This document shows positions 1-9,229 of a stretch of DNA of 18,350 bases, one piece after another. The notes under the pieces were generated by a model. The model was not told the origin of the DNA, made no database searches, and worked only from the letters and a program-made list of their open reading frames with translations. Numbering within the stretch: the stretch's first letter is position 1; every line of letters begins with the position of its first letter. The position numbers and the translations under genes were made by a program. The stretch comes from Bacteroidota bacterium (GTDB lineage: Bacteria > Bacteroidota > Ignavibacteria > Palsa-1295), in assembly GCA_025363505.1 (NCBI GenBank), contig JANYDV010000249.1, positions 1 through 18,350 on the forward strand, written 5' to 3'.

Positions 1-47
1 GGGGGGGGGGGTGGGGGGGGGGGGGGTGTTGGGGGGGGGGGGGGGGG
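1..47. other. Poly-G run, probable sequencing/assembly artefact
   Basis: Of the first 47 bases, 43 are G, with isolated T at 12, 27, 29 and 30. Ordinary coding sequence on the minus strand starts abruptly at 48. A run like this is typical of the dark-signal G tails of two-colour sequencing that have been assembled into a contig end. It would read as polyproline in the adjacent gene, which is implausible for the end of a beta-barrel protein. A genuine G-tract cannot be excluded from the sequence alone. Confidence 0.85.
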
Positions 48-881
48 CTCAGGTTTGTAAATTCCATAGCGAATGGCAACACCGCCTTCAAGAGAGGCTA
101 TCTTCCATTGATAATCAGTCTTTACTTGGTTCAATGGAAAATAATAACTGACTTCGGGTGCCGCAGTTAAGTTTTGAGCCAAAGGAAACGGGTATCCGAG
201 TGCACCTCGTGCGCCGAGAGTACCTTTAATATCGGCGATCACGCCTTCGCCAACAACTTTAAAATCAGTATGCGTCTGGGGGTAGGTAATCCCACTCGGT
301 GAAACTATCTGCTCGGTCTGACGAAAATTAGAAGAGGAAGACAGCGGCATTGCATAAGTAAGCCCTGCCCCGAGATAGATCGGAAAAGATTTGAACGGTG
401 TAAAGCGAAGACCTAATGCTGTAGCTAATTCAGGCAATTGAGCTGTATAGTGATGCTCACGTTGAAGTGTAACATACTTTCCGGAGTTGGGGTCAAGGAC
501 AGGGAGAATACCGGTTCGTGAAACTCCGAAATCCCCGCCTCGTTCGCTATACCCTATCGAAAGTGTAAGATCGAACATTTTTACTAACGGCAACTCACCA
601 AGAACGCCAATATTATATCCTTTGCCGGTACCATTACCAAAAACACCGCAGCCATCTTCGCAACAAAATACATGTGCATGGGTTGTGTGGAAATTCTCGG
701 CAAAATTTCCGTACATTCCAATTCGAAACAGCAACCGATCATCTTTCGCAGCTTGGGCACGAAGGCGGTCAAGACCTTGACCTTGTGCCAAACTCATCGA
801 TACACTGACGCATACCAACAGCAGTGCTGTTAGCATGACCAGGGATAGATTTTTATTATTCACACAACCAAAAGCTCTCAC
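48..881 (-). CDS. Outer-membrane beta-barrel protein (3' end cut by window edge)
   Basis: The minus frame stays open for 278 codons from 881 to the poly-G boundary, so the last residues are missing. GTG at 881 is chosen because GAGGA (892-896) lies about 10 bases upstream. GTG at 887 and GTG at 863 are alternatives. Residues 1-33 look like a Sec signal peptide: a hydrophobic stretch near 13-30, then SLA before QGQG. The mature part alternates glycine and aromatic residues, e.g. LGLRFTPFKSFPIYLGAGLTYA (in pieces LGLRF, YLGAGLTYA) and the final visible GGVAIRYGIYK, as in PorT-like or OmpA-type barrels. A cysteine cluster, CCEDGC at 73-78, is unusual for this class. It is the last gene of a four-gene minus-strand array: the preceding stop is 15 bp upstream and the ribosome site overlaps it. 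The specific function is unknown. It could be a channel, a surface-anchoring factor or a structural barrel. Confidence 0.8.
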
Positions 882-896
882 ACTCACACGTTCCTC

Positions 897-3800
897 TTAT
901 CTTCTTAATATAACTTTTTGGGTAGCTCTGTAACGTCCTGCTTCAAATGTAATAACATAAGCGCCATCTGAAAGCGGCGAAAGATCGAGATCAAGATGAT
1001 ATTTCCCGCTCTTGAGCAGACTACTTCCATCAAGTACTGTCATCGCGCGACTTCCGGTAGCAGTATAAATCATCAGTTTGGGTGCCAAATCTCCGACAAA
1101 CTCAAAGTCGGTTTCGATTCGTCCGGTCGTAGGATTTGGTCTGAGCATCGTAAAACTATTTTGTCCGCCCTTAAACTCAAGATAGGTAATATTGCAACGC
1201 GGTCCTACTTTGATAGCACTGGTGTCACCGGTCGGAACCGGTTTTATGAAGAAGATCGAATCACTCGTGAATACTCCCGGAGTGAGATACATTGGCGAGA
1301 CAACCGAATCGGGCACGGCAAGAATAAAACGTAATTTCGTAATCTCACCTTTTTTAATACTATCGCAACCCAACATCTCAACAGTCAAACCTGAAGAGTT
1401 TGTCGTCACCACCGGCTTTACATATGATGAACTTGACGATAAATATTCAAGAGCACGACGGTTATAACTCAACGAATATCTCACATCAATCGGAGTCTGC
1501 GGCATATCCCGATCCATCAAGATTGGTACTTCTACCGTATCAGCTATGGTCCCACGAACAGTATCAACAACTCCAATATTTGGATCGAGTACCATTGTAA
1601 ACGGATAAGGAGGTGCCCAACCGTAACTGAGGATATGGGTTGTATCAGCAATAGGACATGGATAATTCGAATAGCCCAAGACTGTGGTATCTATCCAACC
1701 TTCAGCCCGAGGACAGAAGCGGATCGTAAAGACGATAGAATCCCCCGGGAGTAATTGCAATGGATACGGTTTATCCGTACCGACAATTTTATGAAAACGT
1801 GGCAATGTACCCAAGGAATCGAATCGAATTGGTACAAGTCCCGGATTGTGAACTACCAACGTCAAATCTTTGCAATCTTTAATTTTTACCGTGTCGAAAT
1901 TCACTAATTTTTGAATCTGTATTTGCGGATCATCTATGATCACGAACGCGTGGTCAAGCCCGGTGATAATCTTAAAGAATACCAAGGAGTCACTATCAAA
2001 GTCCACTTGATCGAGTGTAATGGGAAAGCGTGCTGTGTCACCTTTGGGGATAAACCGAACGTAAGCTACTTCGCCCGCTTTGACCTTACGTGCATCTTTC
2101 AAAATAGATCGTGCGCCATCGCCGGTATCGCTCACACTGGCAAGATTAGTATATGGCGAGGTGATGTCAAGTAATCTAAGCTTGCTGGTATCATAACCAA
2201 TCCTGAAGAGCATATCAATAATACTCTGCGGAATATCCCGAGTAATCATAATTGGTATGACCAACGTATCACAGGTAGTTATATGTAATGTGTCCTGACC
2301 AATCTTTGAAGTATCGAACGCAACTTGCATACCATAAGCCGGAGCAAAGCCTTCGCCGCTTACAAAGATTGTGGTGTCATATCCATGACAAGGAAAACTT
2401 GTCTCAAGATAGAGTCGCGCTTCATATTTTTTCGGAGCACGAGGGCGGAAATTAATATTGAGACAAAGTGTATCACCACGTTTTACGGTCCACGGTAATA
2501 ATTTGTTTGCGCACTCATCAACAGTGAATACTCGTTGGTCGGGTACAAAATACGCATTAGTAAATATGACGCTGTCGCCACTCGGATTGGTAAATGCATC
2601 CGGTACACGGACACGAATTCTGATTGGTTGTGCACTGGTATCAACTCGGGTTGCGGGAAATTGCCCAACGGTCTGATTCGGAGTAAAATTTAATTCTCTT
2701 CTACCTGAAAGCCCAACGGTAAATGTTTGCTTCCAAGCAGGAGTTGAAGCTTTAATATGAATGGTCGCATTCATAATAAGATTCGAAGGAATCGAAGGTA
2801 CATTTGGGCAGAAACGAATCACTAGTGTATCTGTCCCGAGCGGTTTGACAATATATGGTGTCGTCGAATCGGCAGTCTGTCGCGAGAACCATTGAAACAC
2901 CGATGCATTCGGGTTCGGCAGCCCGGCAGCTTCGATCCAAACAGAGTCGATGCTCATTGGGATAAAATTACTATAGTTCGGCAACGGTATCTCACGCTCA
3001 ATACATTCGCACGGGCGACGCAGCCCATAATTAATGTATGTTACCGGAACATCAAGTTTGATGATTCTCCCGACACCGGTCAGCAAACCACTAACCGACT
3101 TTCCGCACGGAGTATCGAGGGTTGCAACGACATTACCATTATATGCTACCTGTGCTGTCGGTTTGAACTGAATATAGGCGATGATTGAATCACGTGGTTT
3201 GAGCCATATCGGCAATGCAGGTGTTGTCGAAAGCAAAGTATATCCTGCAGGAACAACGATAGATGTCACATGAACGGGAATACCGGAGATGTTTTCAACC
3301 GCGATACTATCATCTTTCTGCCAACCTACTTCAACCGGTCCGTAGGTCGTCAAAGAAGTAACCGCCAGTTTTGGAGTGGTGCTCGTTCCTTGCAGTAATA
3401 TTTCATATTTTGTACCACCGGCAATATTAACCGCAACATAGGATCTATCAGCACGGTCATTCACCAGATCATTCGGGCAATACCGCACACGATAGATAAA
3501 GCTTTGCCCCGGAGCAAGGTTGCCAACAGGCGCACGATTGAGCAGAGTAAATTTCCCACTGGGGTCATTAAGCACATCGCCTGTAATATTGATGCTCGCA
3601 GCAGTGAGATTTTTTACGGTAATGCTATCAGTCCGACATTCACAACCTGTAACATTTTGGATATTCAGGTATGCGGGGCTGAATTCTAATTGATCGAATA
3701 CTCCCGTACCACTTACCGGAATGCAGATCGTTCCGAAACACTGCTTATCAAAAATGCAGAGCGTATCGTAATACGTGATTGCTTGGCGAGGTCTGAATTG

Positions 3801-5822
3801 CAGGGTAATGGCGGCAGTCTGGTTCGGCGCGAGACCAAACGATGCACCGGCGGCGATCGTAAAAACATCACCCACTTTTAGATAAGATGACATTGAACGT
3901 CCATCTTTTCCGATGTTTGTTACCGTAGGACTTTGTTGTGAAGTTTTTCCGATTGTAACATTACCAAAGCCAACAACCGCTGAATTAAATTTTACATCAA
4001 CAGAAATTCCTGTGCCAGTAAAATCAATTGTTCTGACAATCGTGCAGCCTCGATAATGACAAATCACTTGCATTTGCCCGACAAAAGGACCCGGTGATGG
4101 CGGTCGGAAACGAATAAACTCCGCTTGATAGGCTGTCTTCGGTTTGAGTAAAATTGGGAATGAGAATCTTTTACCAAAGAATGCAGTGTTGGTAAAGATC
4201 ATAGTGTCTATATAGATATTCTGTCCGACAAGACTCCGGAATTGATAGTCCTGTACATTGCTAATCTGTCCCGGACATACCGCTTCGAATGCCATTGACT
4301 TTATCTGGGACTTAGCACTCGGATATAATAGTACGAAAACATCCTGCGATCTTCCCTGCACCGGAATATACCCACTTCCGGGACACTGATCATCACTGAT
4401 AATATGCAGAGTATCAAACTCCGTGCGAGTAGTATCTCCTTGGATCATTTTCACGATCACCTTCCAACACGCACCCGGTGGAAGCGTGAGCGGGGGTGGT
4501 TGGAAACCACCGGAAGGCCGCCAGCTAAATTTCGGATTTTTTAACTGTGCATCGGATATCGTGACGGGGCGTTTACTTTGATTGCATATCGTGAGTGTAT
4601 CCTCACTTGAAGTTACTTCGGTACAACCGACAAAAAGTGTATCGACCTGCATTGTTGTCTTGTTGTAGTTCAACTCGGTCGAGCGGTTGAAATTGATAGG
4701 AATCTGAAGATATTCGCCGCAACGATTTTGATTAACGACATATAAATATGTCCCAAGAGCACCTGTTAAATTACTGCTAAAATGCAATGTAAATTGTTGA
4801 GGGACGTTTTGCTGAAGATTAAACGAACTTTGATTAAAGGTATAAAATCCGCTATACCCATAATAGACAAACATATAAATCGAATTCCCGCAGAACGAGG
4901 TATCGAGCAAAGTAAAAGTAAAATCAGTATCGGTTTGGCAAATAAGATTTGCATTAATCACCGTCGGCGAAATCGAGAATGTTACCGGGACACGCCGATC
5001 GCTCGGATACATCCGAGCACCACTTCTGAGGCGACCAATATGTCCGTGGTTGGTGGCGTCACAAAGATCAAGCACATAACTTGAGTCATTACAGCGATAA
5101 TACAACTCAAGATTGGCTTCATTTCCTTCGAGTGACTTATCTCGTTTGCAACGAATTTGTTGGTCGCTCAGCGCCCTACTCCAGAGCATCACTTCATCGA
5201 TCTGTCCGAGGAAAGATCGGTTTTTTACCGTATCGTCATAAAGGCTGTTCGCACTCCCGATCTGCAACGGAAGTTTGTTGCTTTCCTGATGATGTAATTT
5301 AAAGATAGGATATTGGGCATTTCGTGCTTGCCCGAGCAAGATGCCATCAACATAAATTCTTGCGGTCTGCGACACACCATCCCAAATAAATCCGAGGTGC
5401 ACCCAACCGCGACTATAAAGATCAGGTACGATTGCCGTTGCAATAGTATTATCAACTTCACCGAGGAAAGAATTATCGGCACTCAGTTCGAAGGTAATCT
5501 TATTGTCTTCGATAAATGCAACCCAACAATCATTGTTATCTTTATTCGGTCCCCAGATACCACCGATATAGACACGTTTTCCGGCTTGTAGTTTTGGTTT
5601 TGCCCAAATTTCAAACGTGATTGCCGTGTCAATATTTCTGATCTGATACGAAGTATCGACATCAGTATACTGAGCGGCTTTGCCGGCGGTTGCGGTTGTG
5701 GTGATAGCATTCCAAACGCATGATTGAATTGCATCGCATTTTGCAACTTGTGCATAGCTTGAACGACCGGGTACCACCAGAGCGAGCAATGAGCACAACA
5801 ATAACAGTCTCAACTGATTCAA
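897..5822 (-). CDS. Large secreted LamG / ASH-repeat / cohesin-like protein with T9SS sorting domain
   Basis: 1641 residues. The start is TTG at 5822, the only start codon after an in-frame stop 15 bases upstream; no clear Shine-Dalgarno is visible. Residues 1-24 form a Sec signal peptide ending SSYA. About 50-225 is a LamG/concanavalin-like domain ending in the typical FLGQIDEVMLWSRALSDQQI. About 395-1160 holds tandem choice-of-anchor-D/ASH-type immunoglobulin-like repeats of roughly 105-120 residues, each with an F/Y-x-P signature (RFRP near 571, QFRP 676, RYCP 780, QFKP 885, RFCP 1003, NFRP 1125), and another repeat near 1300-1400 (RFCP 1368). About 1160-1290 and 1403-1535 are two similar cohesin-like modules sharing PIxxxRDxPQ. 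About 1556-1641 is a T9SS type-A-like C-terminal domain with LRPNPTTGR. It is expected to be exported, moved across the outer membrane by T9SS and held at the surface or released. Ligand unknown. It is preceded by the DUF1501 gene (36 bp gap) and followed by a beta-barrel gene. Confidence 0.85.
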   Translation of the reverse strand: MNQLRLLLLCSLLALVVPGRSSYAQVAKCDAIQSCVWNAITTTATAGKAAQYTDVDTSYQIRNIDTAITFEIWAKPKLQAGKRVYIGGIWGPNKDNNDCWVAFIEDNKITFELSADNSFLGEVDNTIATAIVPDLYSRGWVHLGFIWDGVSQTARIYVDGILLGQARNAQYPIFKLHHQESNKLPLQIGSANSLYDDTVKNRSFLGQIDEVMLWSRALSDQQIRCKRDKSLEGNEANLELYYRCNDSSYVLDLCDATNHGHIGRLRSGARMYPSDRRVPVTFSISPTVINANLICQTDTDFTFTLLDTSFCGNSIYMFVYYGYSGFYTFNQSSFNLQQNVPQQFTLHFSSNLTGALGTYLYVVNQNRCGEYLQIPINFNRSTELNYNKTTMQVDTLFVGCTEVTSSEDTLTICNQSKRPVTISDAQLKNPKFSWRPSGGFQPPPLTLPPGACWKVIVKMIQGDTTRTEFDTLHIISDDQCPGSGYIPVQGRSQDVFVLLYPSAKSQIKSMAFEAVCPGQISNVQDYQFRSLVGQNIYIDTMIFTNTAFFGKRFSFPILLKPKTAYQAEFIRFRPPSPGPFVGQMQVICHYRGCTIVRTIDFTGTGISVDVKFNSAVVGFGNVTIGKTSQQSPTVTNIGKDGRSMSSYLKVGDVFTIAAGASFGLAPNQTAAITLQFRPRQAITYYDTLCIFDKQCFGTICIPVSGTGVFDQLEFSPAYLNIQNVTGCECRTDSITVKNLTAASINITGDVLNDPSGKFTLLNRAPVGNLAPGQSFIYRVRYCPNDLVNDRADRSYVAVNIAGGTKYEILLQGTSTTPKLAVTSLTTYGPVEVGWQKDDSIAVENISGIPVHVTSIVVPAGYTLLSTTPALPIWLKPRDSIIAYIQFKPTAQVAYNGNVVATLDTPCGKSVSGLLTGVGRIIKLDVPVTYINYGLRRPCECIEREIPLPNYSNFIPMSIDSVWIEAAGLPNPNASVFQWFSRQTADSTTPYIVKPLGTDTLVIRFCPNVPSIPSNLIMNATIHIKASTPAWKQTFTVGLSGRRELNFTPNQTVGQFPATRVDTSAQPIRIRVRVPDAFTNPSGDSVIFTNAYFVPDQRVFTVDECANKLLPWTVKRGDTLCLNINFRPRAPKKYEARLYLETSFPCHGYDTTIFVSGEGFAPAYGMQVAFDTSKIGQDTLHITTCDTLVIPIMITRDIPQSIIDMLFRIGYDTSKLRLLDITSPYTNLASVSDTGDGARSILKDARKVKAGEVAYVRFIPKGDTARFPITLDQVDFDSDSLVFFKIITGLDHAFVIIDDPQIQIQKLVNFDTVKIKDCKDLTLVVHNPGLVPIRFDSLGTLPRFHKIVGTDKPYPLQLLPGDSIVFTIRFCPRAEGWIDTTVLGYSNYPCPIADTTHILSYGWAPPYPFTMVLDPNIGVVDTVRGTIADTVEVPILMDRDMPQTPIDVRYSLSYNRRALEYLSSSSSYVKPVVTTNSSGLTVEMLGCDSIKKGEITKLRFILAVPDSVVSPMYLTPGVFTSDSIFFIKPVPTGDTSAIKVGPRCNITYLEFKGGQNSFTMLRPNPTTGRIETDFEFVGDLAPKLMIYTATGSRAMTVLDGSSLLKSGKYHLDLDLSPLSDGAYVITFEAGRYRATQKVILRR

Positions 5823-5858
5823 GAAGAAGTTACTTTATAGTGTGATGATGAAAAAACC

Positions 5859-7442
5859 TTAACGAATGCAATGAATCGCTTTCGTTACGATCAACTTCGA
5901 TGTACGTGCACACACAATATACGAACCTGCCGATACGGGCAAGGAAATAGAGATACGGTGCTCACCGGCTGAAAGTGTCTGTGTAAACACATCAGCAACT
6001 CGCACTCCAGCGAGATTGGTGACTTCAAGTGATACCGTTTCCGTCTCAGGAAGTTCGAGCACAATCGTGGTTTGGTCACGGAATGGATTAGGATAGACCG
6101 AAGTAATCGAGAAATCAGTCTTGCTCATTCGCGGCTGTTGCACTGCGTCATGCTGTGCTTGTATCACACTAATCGGCGCAAGAGTATCATCTTTGAGCAC
6201 AACTCTTGCATCTTCGATGGTCATCCCAAACCATTTCATCAGGATATCCATATAGACTGAACGGAAATCAACAGAATAGATAAGATCATTAGACTCGTCA
6301 CGGTTTGTCAGATCAAACTGTGTGCCAAAAATTCCGCTGTTGACTTGGGTACCAAAAACAAATTGGACACTAGCAGTACCGTGATCTGTTCCAAAACTTC
6401 CATTTTCATCAGGGCGACGTCCGAACTCACTGACAGAGATACCAATAATCTTGTCCGCCATGTTCAGCTTCACCATATCATACATAAACTGTGCAATGGC
6501 ATCACTGAAAGAGTAGAGCAATGATGGGTGCGCACCGTTGGTCGAGTCGTAGGTTTGGGTAACGTGAGTATCAAACCCCCCGAGAGAAACGACATAGACT
6601 TTTGTCTTGAGCCCACCGGCAATCAGTGCAGCAGTATTTGCCATCTGTTTACCAAAGCTATCGTTCTGATATTTTGCTTTCAGTAGTGCTTTCCCGCTGG
6701 CATACGCCGTCTTCACTCGCTGAGCATATTTATCCGAACGAGCCGCAATATCAGCAACGAATTGATATTCATCATAGTATGCGGTGCCGCCTGACTGATC
6801 ATCAAGATCATCATTAGAGGAAATCACACCTTGTTGTTTTGATGGGTCGTTTACTTCGATACCCATTCTGCCGACTTTACTTTCGAGCGCAAGCGAAAAA
6901 CCACCGAATTGAATAGCTAAAGGATCATTAGGCAAATTAGTAGGAAAGGTCGGATATTTTTGGGATAAATATCTTCCAACCCAACCTGTATCAAGTCGGC
7001 TTTGTACATTTGAATCATTAATGCCGGAAAGCCAAATATCGGTTGAACGGAAATGACTGAGATTTGGATTGGGATAACCAATATTACGAACAACTGCAAG
7101 TGAACCTTGCTGAAGCATACTTGCAATTCCACCTTTATCACCCCACGTCAGAGCCGGATGAAGATACACATTTGGTATGCCGTTCCAGCAATCCTTTTTT
7201 GGGACTGCAATATTCGGTCGAATTTCATAATACTTGGGGTCATCAACAGGCGGTGTTGTATTGAGTCCATCATTACCGCCAAAAAGTTGACAGATGATCA
7301 AGATGCGATCATCTTCGGCAGCTGTAGGGAGCTGAGCTAGGAATTGAAGTGGTGATGTGGCTCGTGCTTCGACACCATTCAACAGGAATGGAGCTGCGGC
7401 GCTTGATGCTAAAGCAGTTTTTAAAAACGAACGGCGTTTCAT
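5859..7442 (-). CDS. DUF1501 family protein with Tat-like leader and T9SS C-terminal domain
   Basis: 527 residues. ATG at 7442 is preceded by AAAGGGAAG at a normal distance. The N-terminus KRRSFLK followed by an alanine-rich hydrophobic segment (about 8-22) fits a twin-arginine leader, which suggests folded export. DUF1501 signatures are LFGGNDGLNTTPP (53-65), HFRSTDIW (130-137), LGGFDTH (287-293) and SEFGRRPDENGSFGTDHG (338-355). The last resembles the metal-binding region of the alkaline phosphatase/sulfatase superfamily, to which this family is distantly related. About 445-527 is a T9SS-type sorting domain beginning VYPNPFRDQTTI. DUF1501 and DUF1800 genes are very commonly paired; here DUF1800 lies 37 bp upstream. 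The enzymatic activity of the family is not established. Identification as DUF1501 is confident, the surface location is inference. Confidence 0.92.
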   Translation of the reverse strand: MKRRSFLKTALASSAAAPFLLNGVEARATSPLQFLAQLPTAAEDDRILIICQLFGGNDGLNTTPPVDDPKYYEIRPNIAVPKKDCWNGIPNVYLHPALTWGDKGGIASMLQQGSLAVVRNIGYPNPNLSHFRSTDIWLSGINDSNVQSRLDTGWVGRYLSQKYPTFPTNLPNDPLAIQFGGFSLALESKVGRMGIEVNDPSKQQGVISSNDDLDDQSGGTAYYDEYQFVADIAARSDKYAQRVKTAYASGKALLKAKYQNDSFGKQMANTAALIAGGLKTKVYVVSLGGFDTHVTQTYDSTNGAHPSLLYSFSDAIAQFMYDMVKLNMADKIIGISVSEFGRRPDENGSFGTDHGTASVQFVFGTQVNSGIFGTQFDLTNRDESNDLIYSVDFRSVYMDILMKWFGMTIEDARVVLKDDTLAPISVIQAQHDAVQQPRMSKTDFSITSVYPNPFRDQTTIVLELPETETVSLEVTNLAGVRVADVFTQTLSAGEHRISISLPVSAGSYIVCARTSKLIVTKAIHCIR

Positions 7443-7479
7443 TCTCGGCTTCCCTTTCGCTGTAGGTGAAAATCAATAA

Positions 7480-9054
7480 TTAACACAACTGAAAATCAGG
7501 CAGACTCACGAGTGTCGTTAGTACATCACGTAAATTTCGTGCTGCGGTAGCTTGGCTGGTCGTGAGAATGGCGTTCCATTCGTAGGATTTGCCACCGCCG
7601 ACTAAACGGCTTACCAAATCATCGTGTCGTTGTTTTGATAACGCTCGGGGTAACATTAATGCACCGACAGCATCAATTAAGGTGTCGGCATTATTATTAT
7701 TTGGGAATTGCCCAATAAAAGCAAGGGCTTGTTGATCAGACAGCGAAGTAATTGCTGTCGCGGCGATCGAAGCTCGCACCGGAAACGTATTCGTTGTGAT
7801 CCAATCATGCCAGCCCGTCCATCCACTTACATTCGGCGGATTAAATACGGTTTGCAACATCGAAGACATATTGCTTGTCACGTTTGCTGCATACCCCAGT
7901 TGTCTGCCCAGCCCGATGACAAACTCAGCCGGAGTTTTTATCTGCGCTCCAATATTAGCATTATCAAAGAAGTGTGCACTTTTAAGTAACGTTGAGATGA
8001 CAGGCTTAATAGTAAAATTATTGTCAATAAAAATTTTTGCCAACGCTGCTATCACCGTTTCGTCGGTTCCACCGGGACTGCTATAGACAAAAAAGCGATA
8101 AATTTTTCGACAAATAAAGGTTGCAACCGCTTGCTTACGTTGTGCAAAAATAGTATCTATCATTTTGCCAACCTCATTCTTTTTTACAAGAAATTCAGTA
8201 TTCTCATCAGTTGGCGTTGCTGAGAATGTTACTCCCAAATATTGTTTTGCGCCGGTGTCATGCACATTCGGATCAAAGAAAGCATTGAAGAGCCCGTTTA
8301 GTCCAAGAGCATCGTTATATCGACTGGCATGCCATCCGGTGAGAATTCTTGCTGCCTCTTTCACATCACCTTCGCTATATTGCCCAAGCCCCATCGTAAA
8401 GAGCTCCATGACTTCACGAGAGTAATTTTCATTCGGGTGAACTTTGTTATTGACATCACCTCCTAGAAAGACAAGCATCGCAGGATCAAGAGTAATCCCA
8501 AAGGTCATATCCCGAAAATTTCCGAGAGAGAGCGAACGAAGCAATTCGTTTTGTCGGTATAGTAACGGTGCTTGAACATAATCGACATTATCGACATTAA
8601 ACTGGGTCGTGAAATGACCGCTCCAGAAAAATGTCATTTTTTCAACAATCGAAACAGGAGAATTTAATAATACACCTGCCCACCATTCACGAAGCGTACT
8701 TGCATCGCCATTCCACGTCCCGATCAATGCATTGACTAAGACCGCATCAAGCCCTTCTCGACTTTCGGTGTCGTGATCAGCGACGGCTGGTTTGGTCGGA
8801 GTACTTGGCGTATTCAAGAGCAAGTCAACAGCCTGCGAAGGTGTCATCCCAAGAAGTGTCATCATCTCAGACCATTTTGGCGACATCATCGTTCGACGAA
8901 GCAAATGCCCCGCGCGAATCTCATTCCACGGTTGAGAAGTGCTCGGGACATAAGGCTCTAAGCCCGATGTGAGCGAACGTTCAAGCGGCGTATAATTATT
9001 ATCAAAACGAGATCCGGAAGATCTCCAACTGGTTAGAAAAGTCCTGCGATCCAT
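7480..9054 (-). CDS. DUF1800 family protein
   Basis: 524 residues. ATG at 9054 is preceded by AAGGAG (complement of 9061-9066) at a 6-7 base spacing, the best ribosome site in the window. Family motifs seen are HLLRRTMMSP (50-59), EKMTFFWSGHFTT (138-150), NENYSREVMELFTMG (208-222), DVKEAARILTGW (230-241) and PPNVSGWTGWHDWI (406-419). The N-terminus MDRRTFL resembles a twin-arginine motif, but the following 40 residues are polar with no hydrophobic segment, so no functional signal peptide is apparent. There is also no T9SS sorting domain. It is the first gene of the minus-strand array and is followed by its usual partner DUF1501. Its biochemical function is unknown; the pair is commonly considered a secreted or cell-surface system. 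Confidence 0.92.
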   Translation of the reverse strand: MDRRTFLTSWRSSGSRFDNNYTPLERSLTSGLEPYVPSTSQPWNEIRAGHLLRRTMMSPKWSEMMTLLGMTPSQAVDLLLNTPSTPTKPAVADHDTESREGLDAVLVNALIGTWNGDASTLREWWAGVLLNSPVSIVEKMTFFWSGHFTTQFNVDNVDYVQAPLLYRQNELLRSLSLGNFRDMTFGITLDPAMLVFLGGDVNNKVHPNENYSREVMELFTMGLGQYSEGDVKEAARILTGWHASRYNDALGLNGLFNAFFDPNVHDTGAKQYLGVTFSATPTDENTEFLVKKNEVGKMIDTIFAQRKQAVATFICRKIYRFFVYSSPGGTDETVIAALAKIFIDNNFTIKPVISTLLKSAHFFDNANIGAQIKTPAEFVIGLGRQLGYAANVTSNMSSMLQTVFNPPNVSGWTGWHDWITTNTFPVRASIAATAITSLSDQQALAFIGQFPNNNNADTLIDAVGALMLPRALSKQRHDDLVSRLVGGGKSYEWNAILTTSQATAARNLRDVLTTLVSLPDFQLC

Positions 9055-9229
9055 CGGTTACTCCTTATGTAACTGAATGACACAACTACAAACGACATCT
9101 GTATAACCCAAAATTGTCGCACAAGTTACAATGCACTTCTTCGGGGGGAAGAACGTTTGGGAAATAGAATGTGGTTGAAAGCAAAAAACACACTTAAGAT
9201 ACACGAATTTTAAATAATTAATTCACCTA
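9055..9229. promoter_or_regulatory. Divergent intergenic region between the surface-protein array and msrC
   Basis: These 175 bp separate two divergent starts, so both promoters should lie here. On the minus strand a TTATAC-like -10 sits near 9100-9108 with a TTGTAA-like element about 19 bases upstream. On the plus strand TTGAAA (9175-9180) is followed by TAAGAT (9195-9200), but the 14-base spacer is too short for a standard promoter. A short inverted repeat TTCTTC/GAAGAA (9137-9142, 9148-9153) with a G5 loop lies between them and could be an operator. The 30 bases before msrC are A/T-rich and contain no Shine-Dalgarno. The individual promoter elements are weak guesses; only the location is well supported. 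Confidence 0.4.

Noticed and set aside
9175..9200. TTGAAA ... TAAGAT as a sigma-70 promoter for msrC
   Set aside because: The 14-base spacer is too short for a normal sigma-70 promoter; mentioned only as a weak element of the intergenic region.
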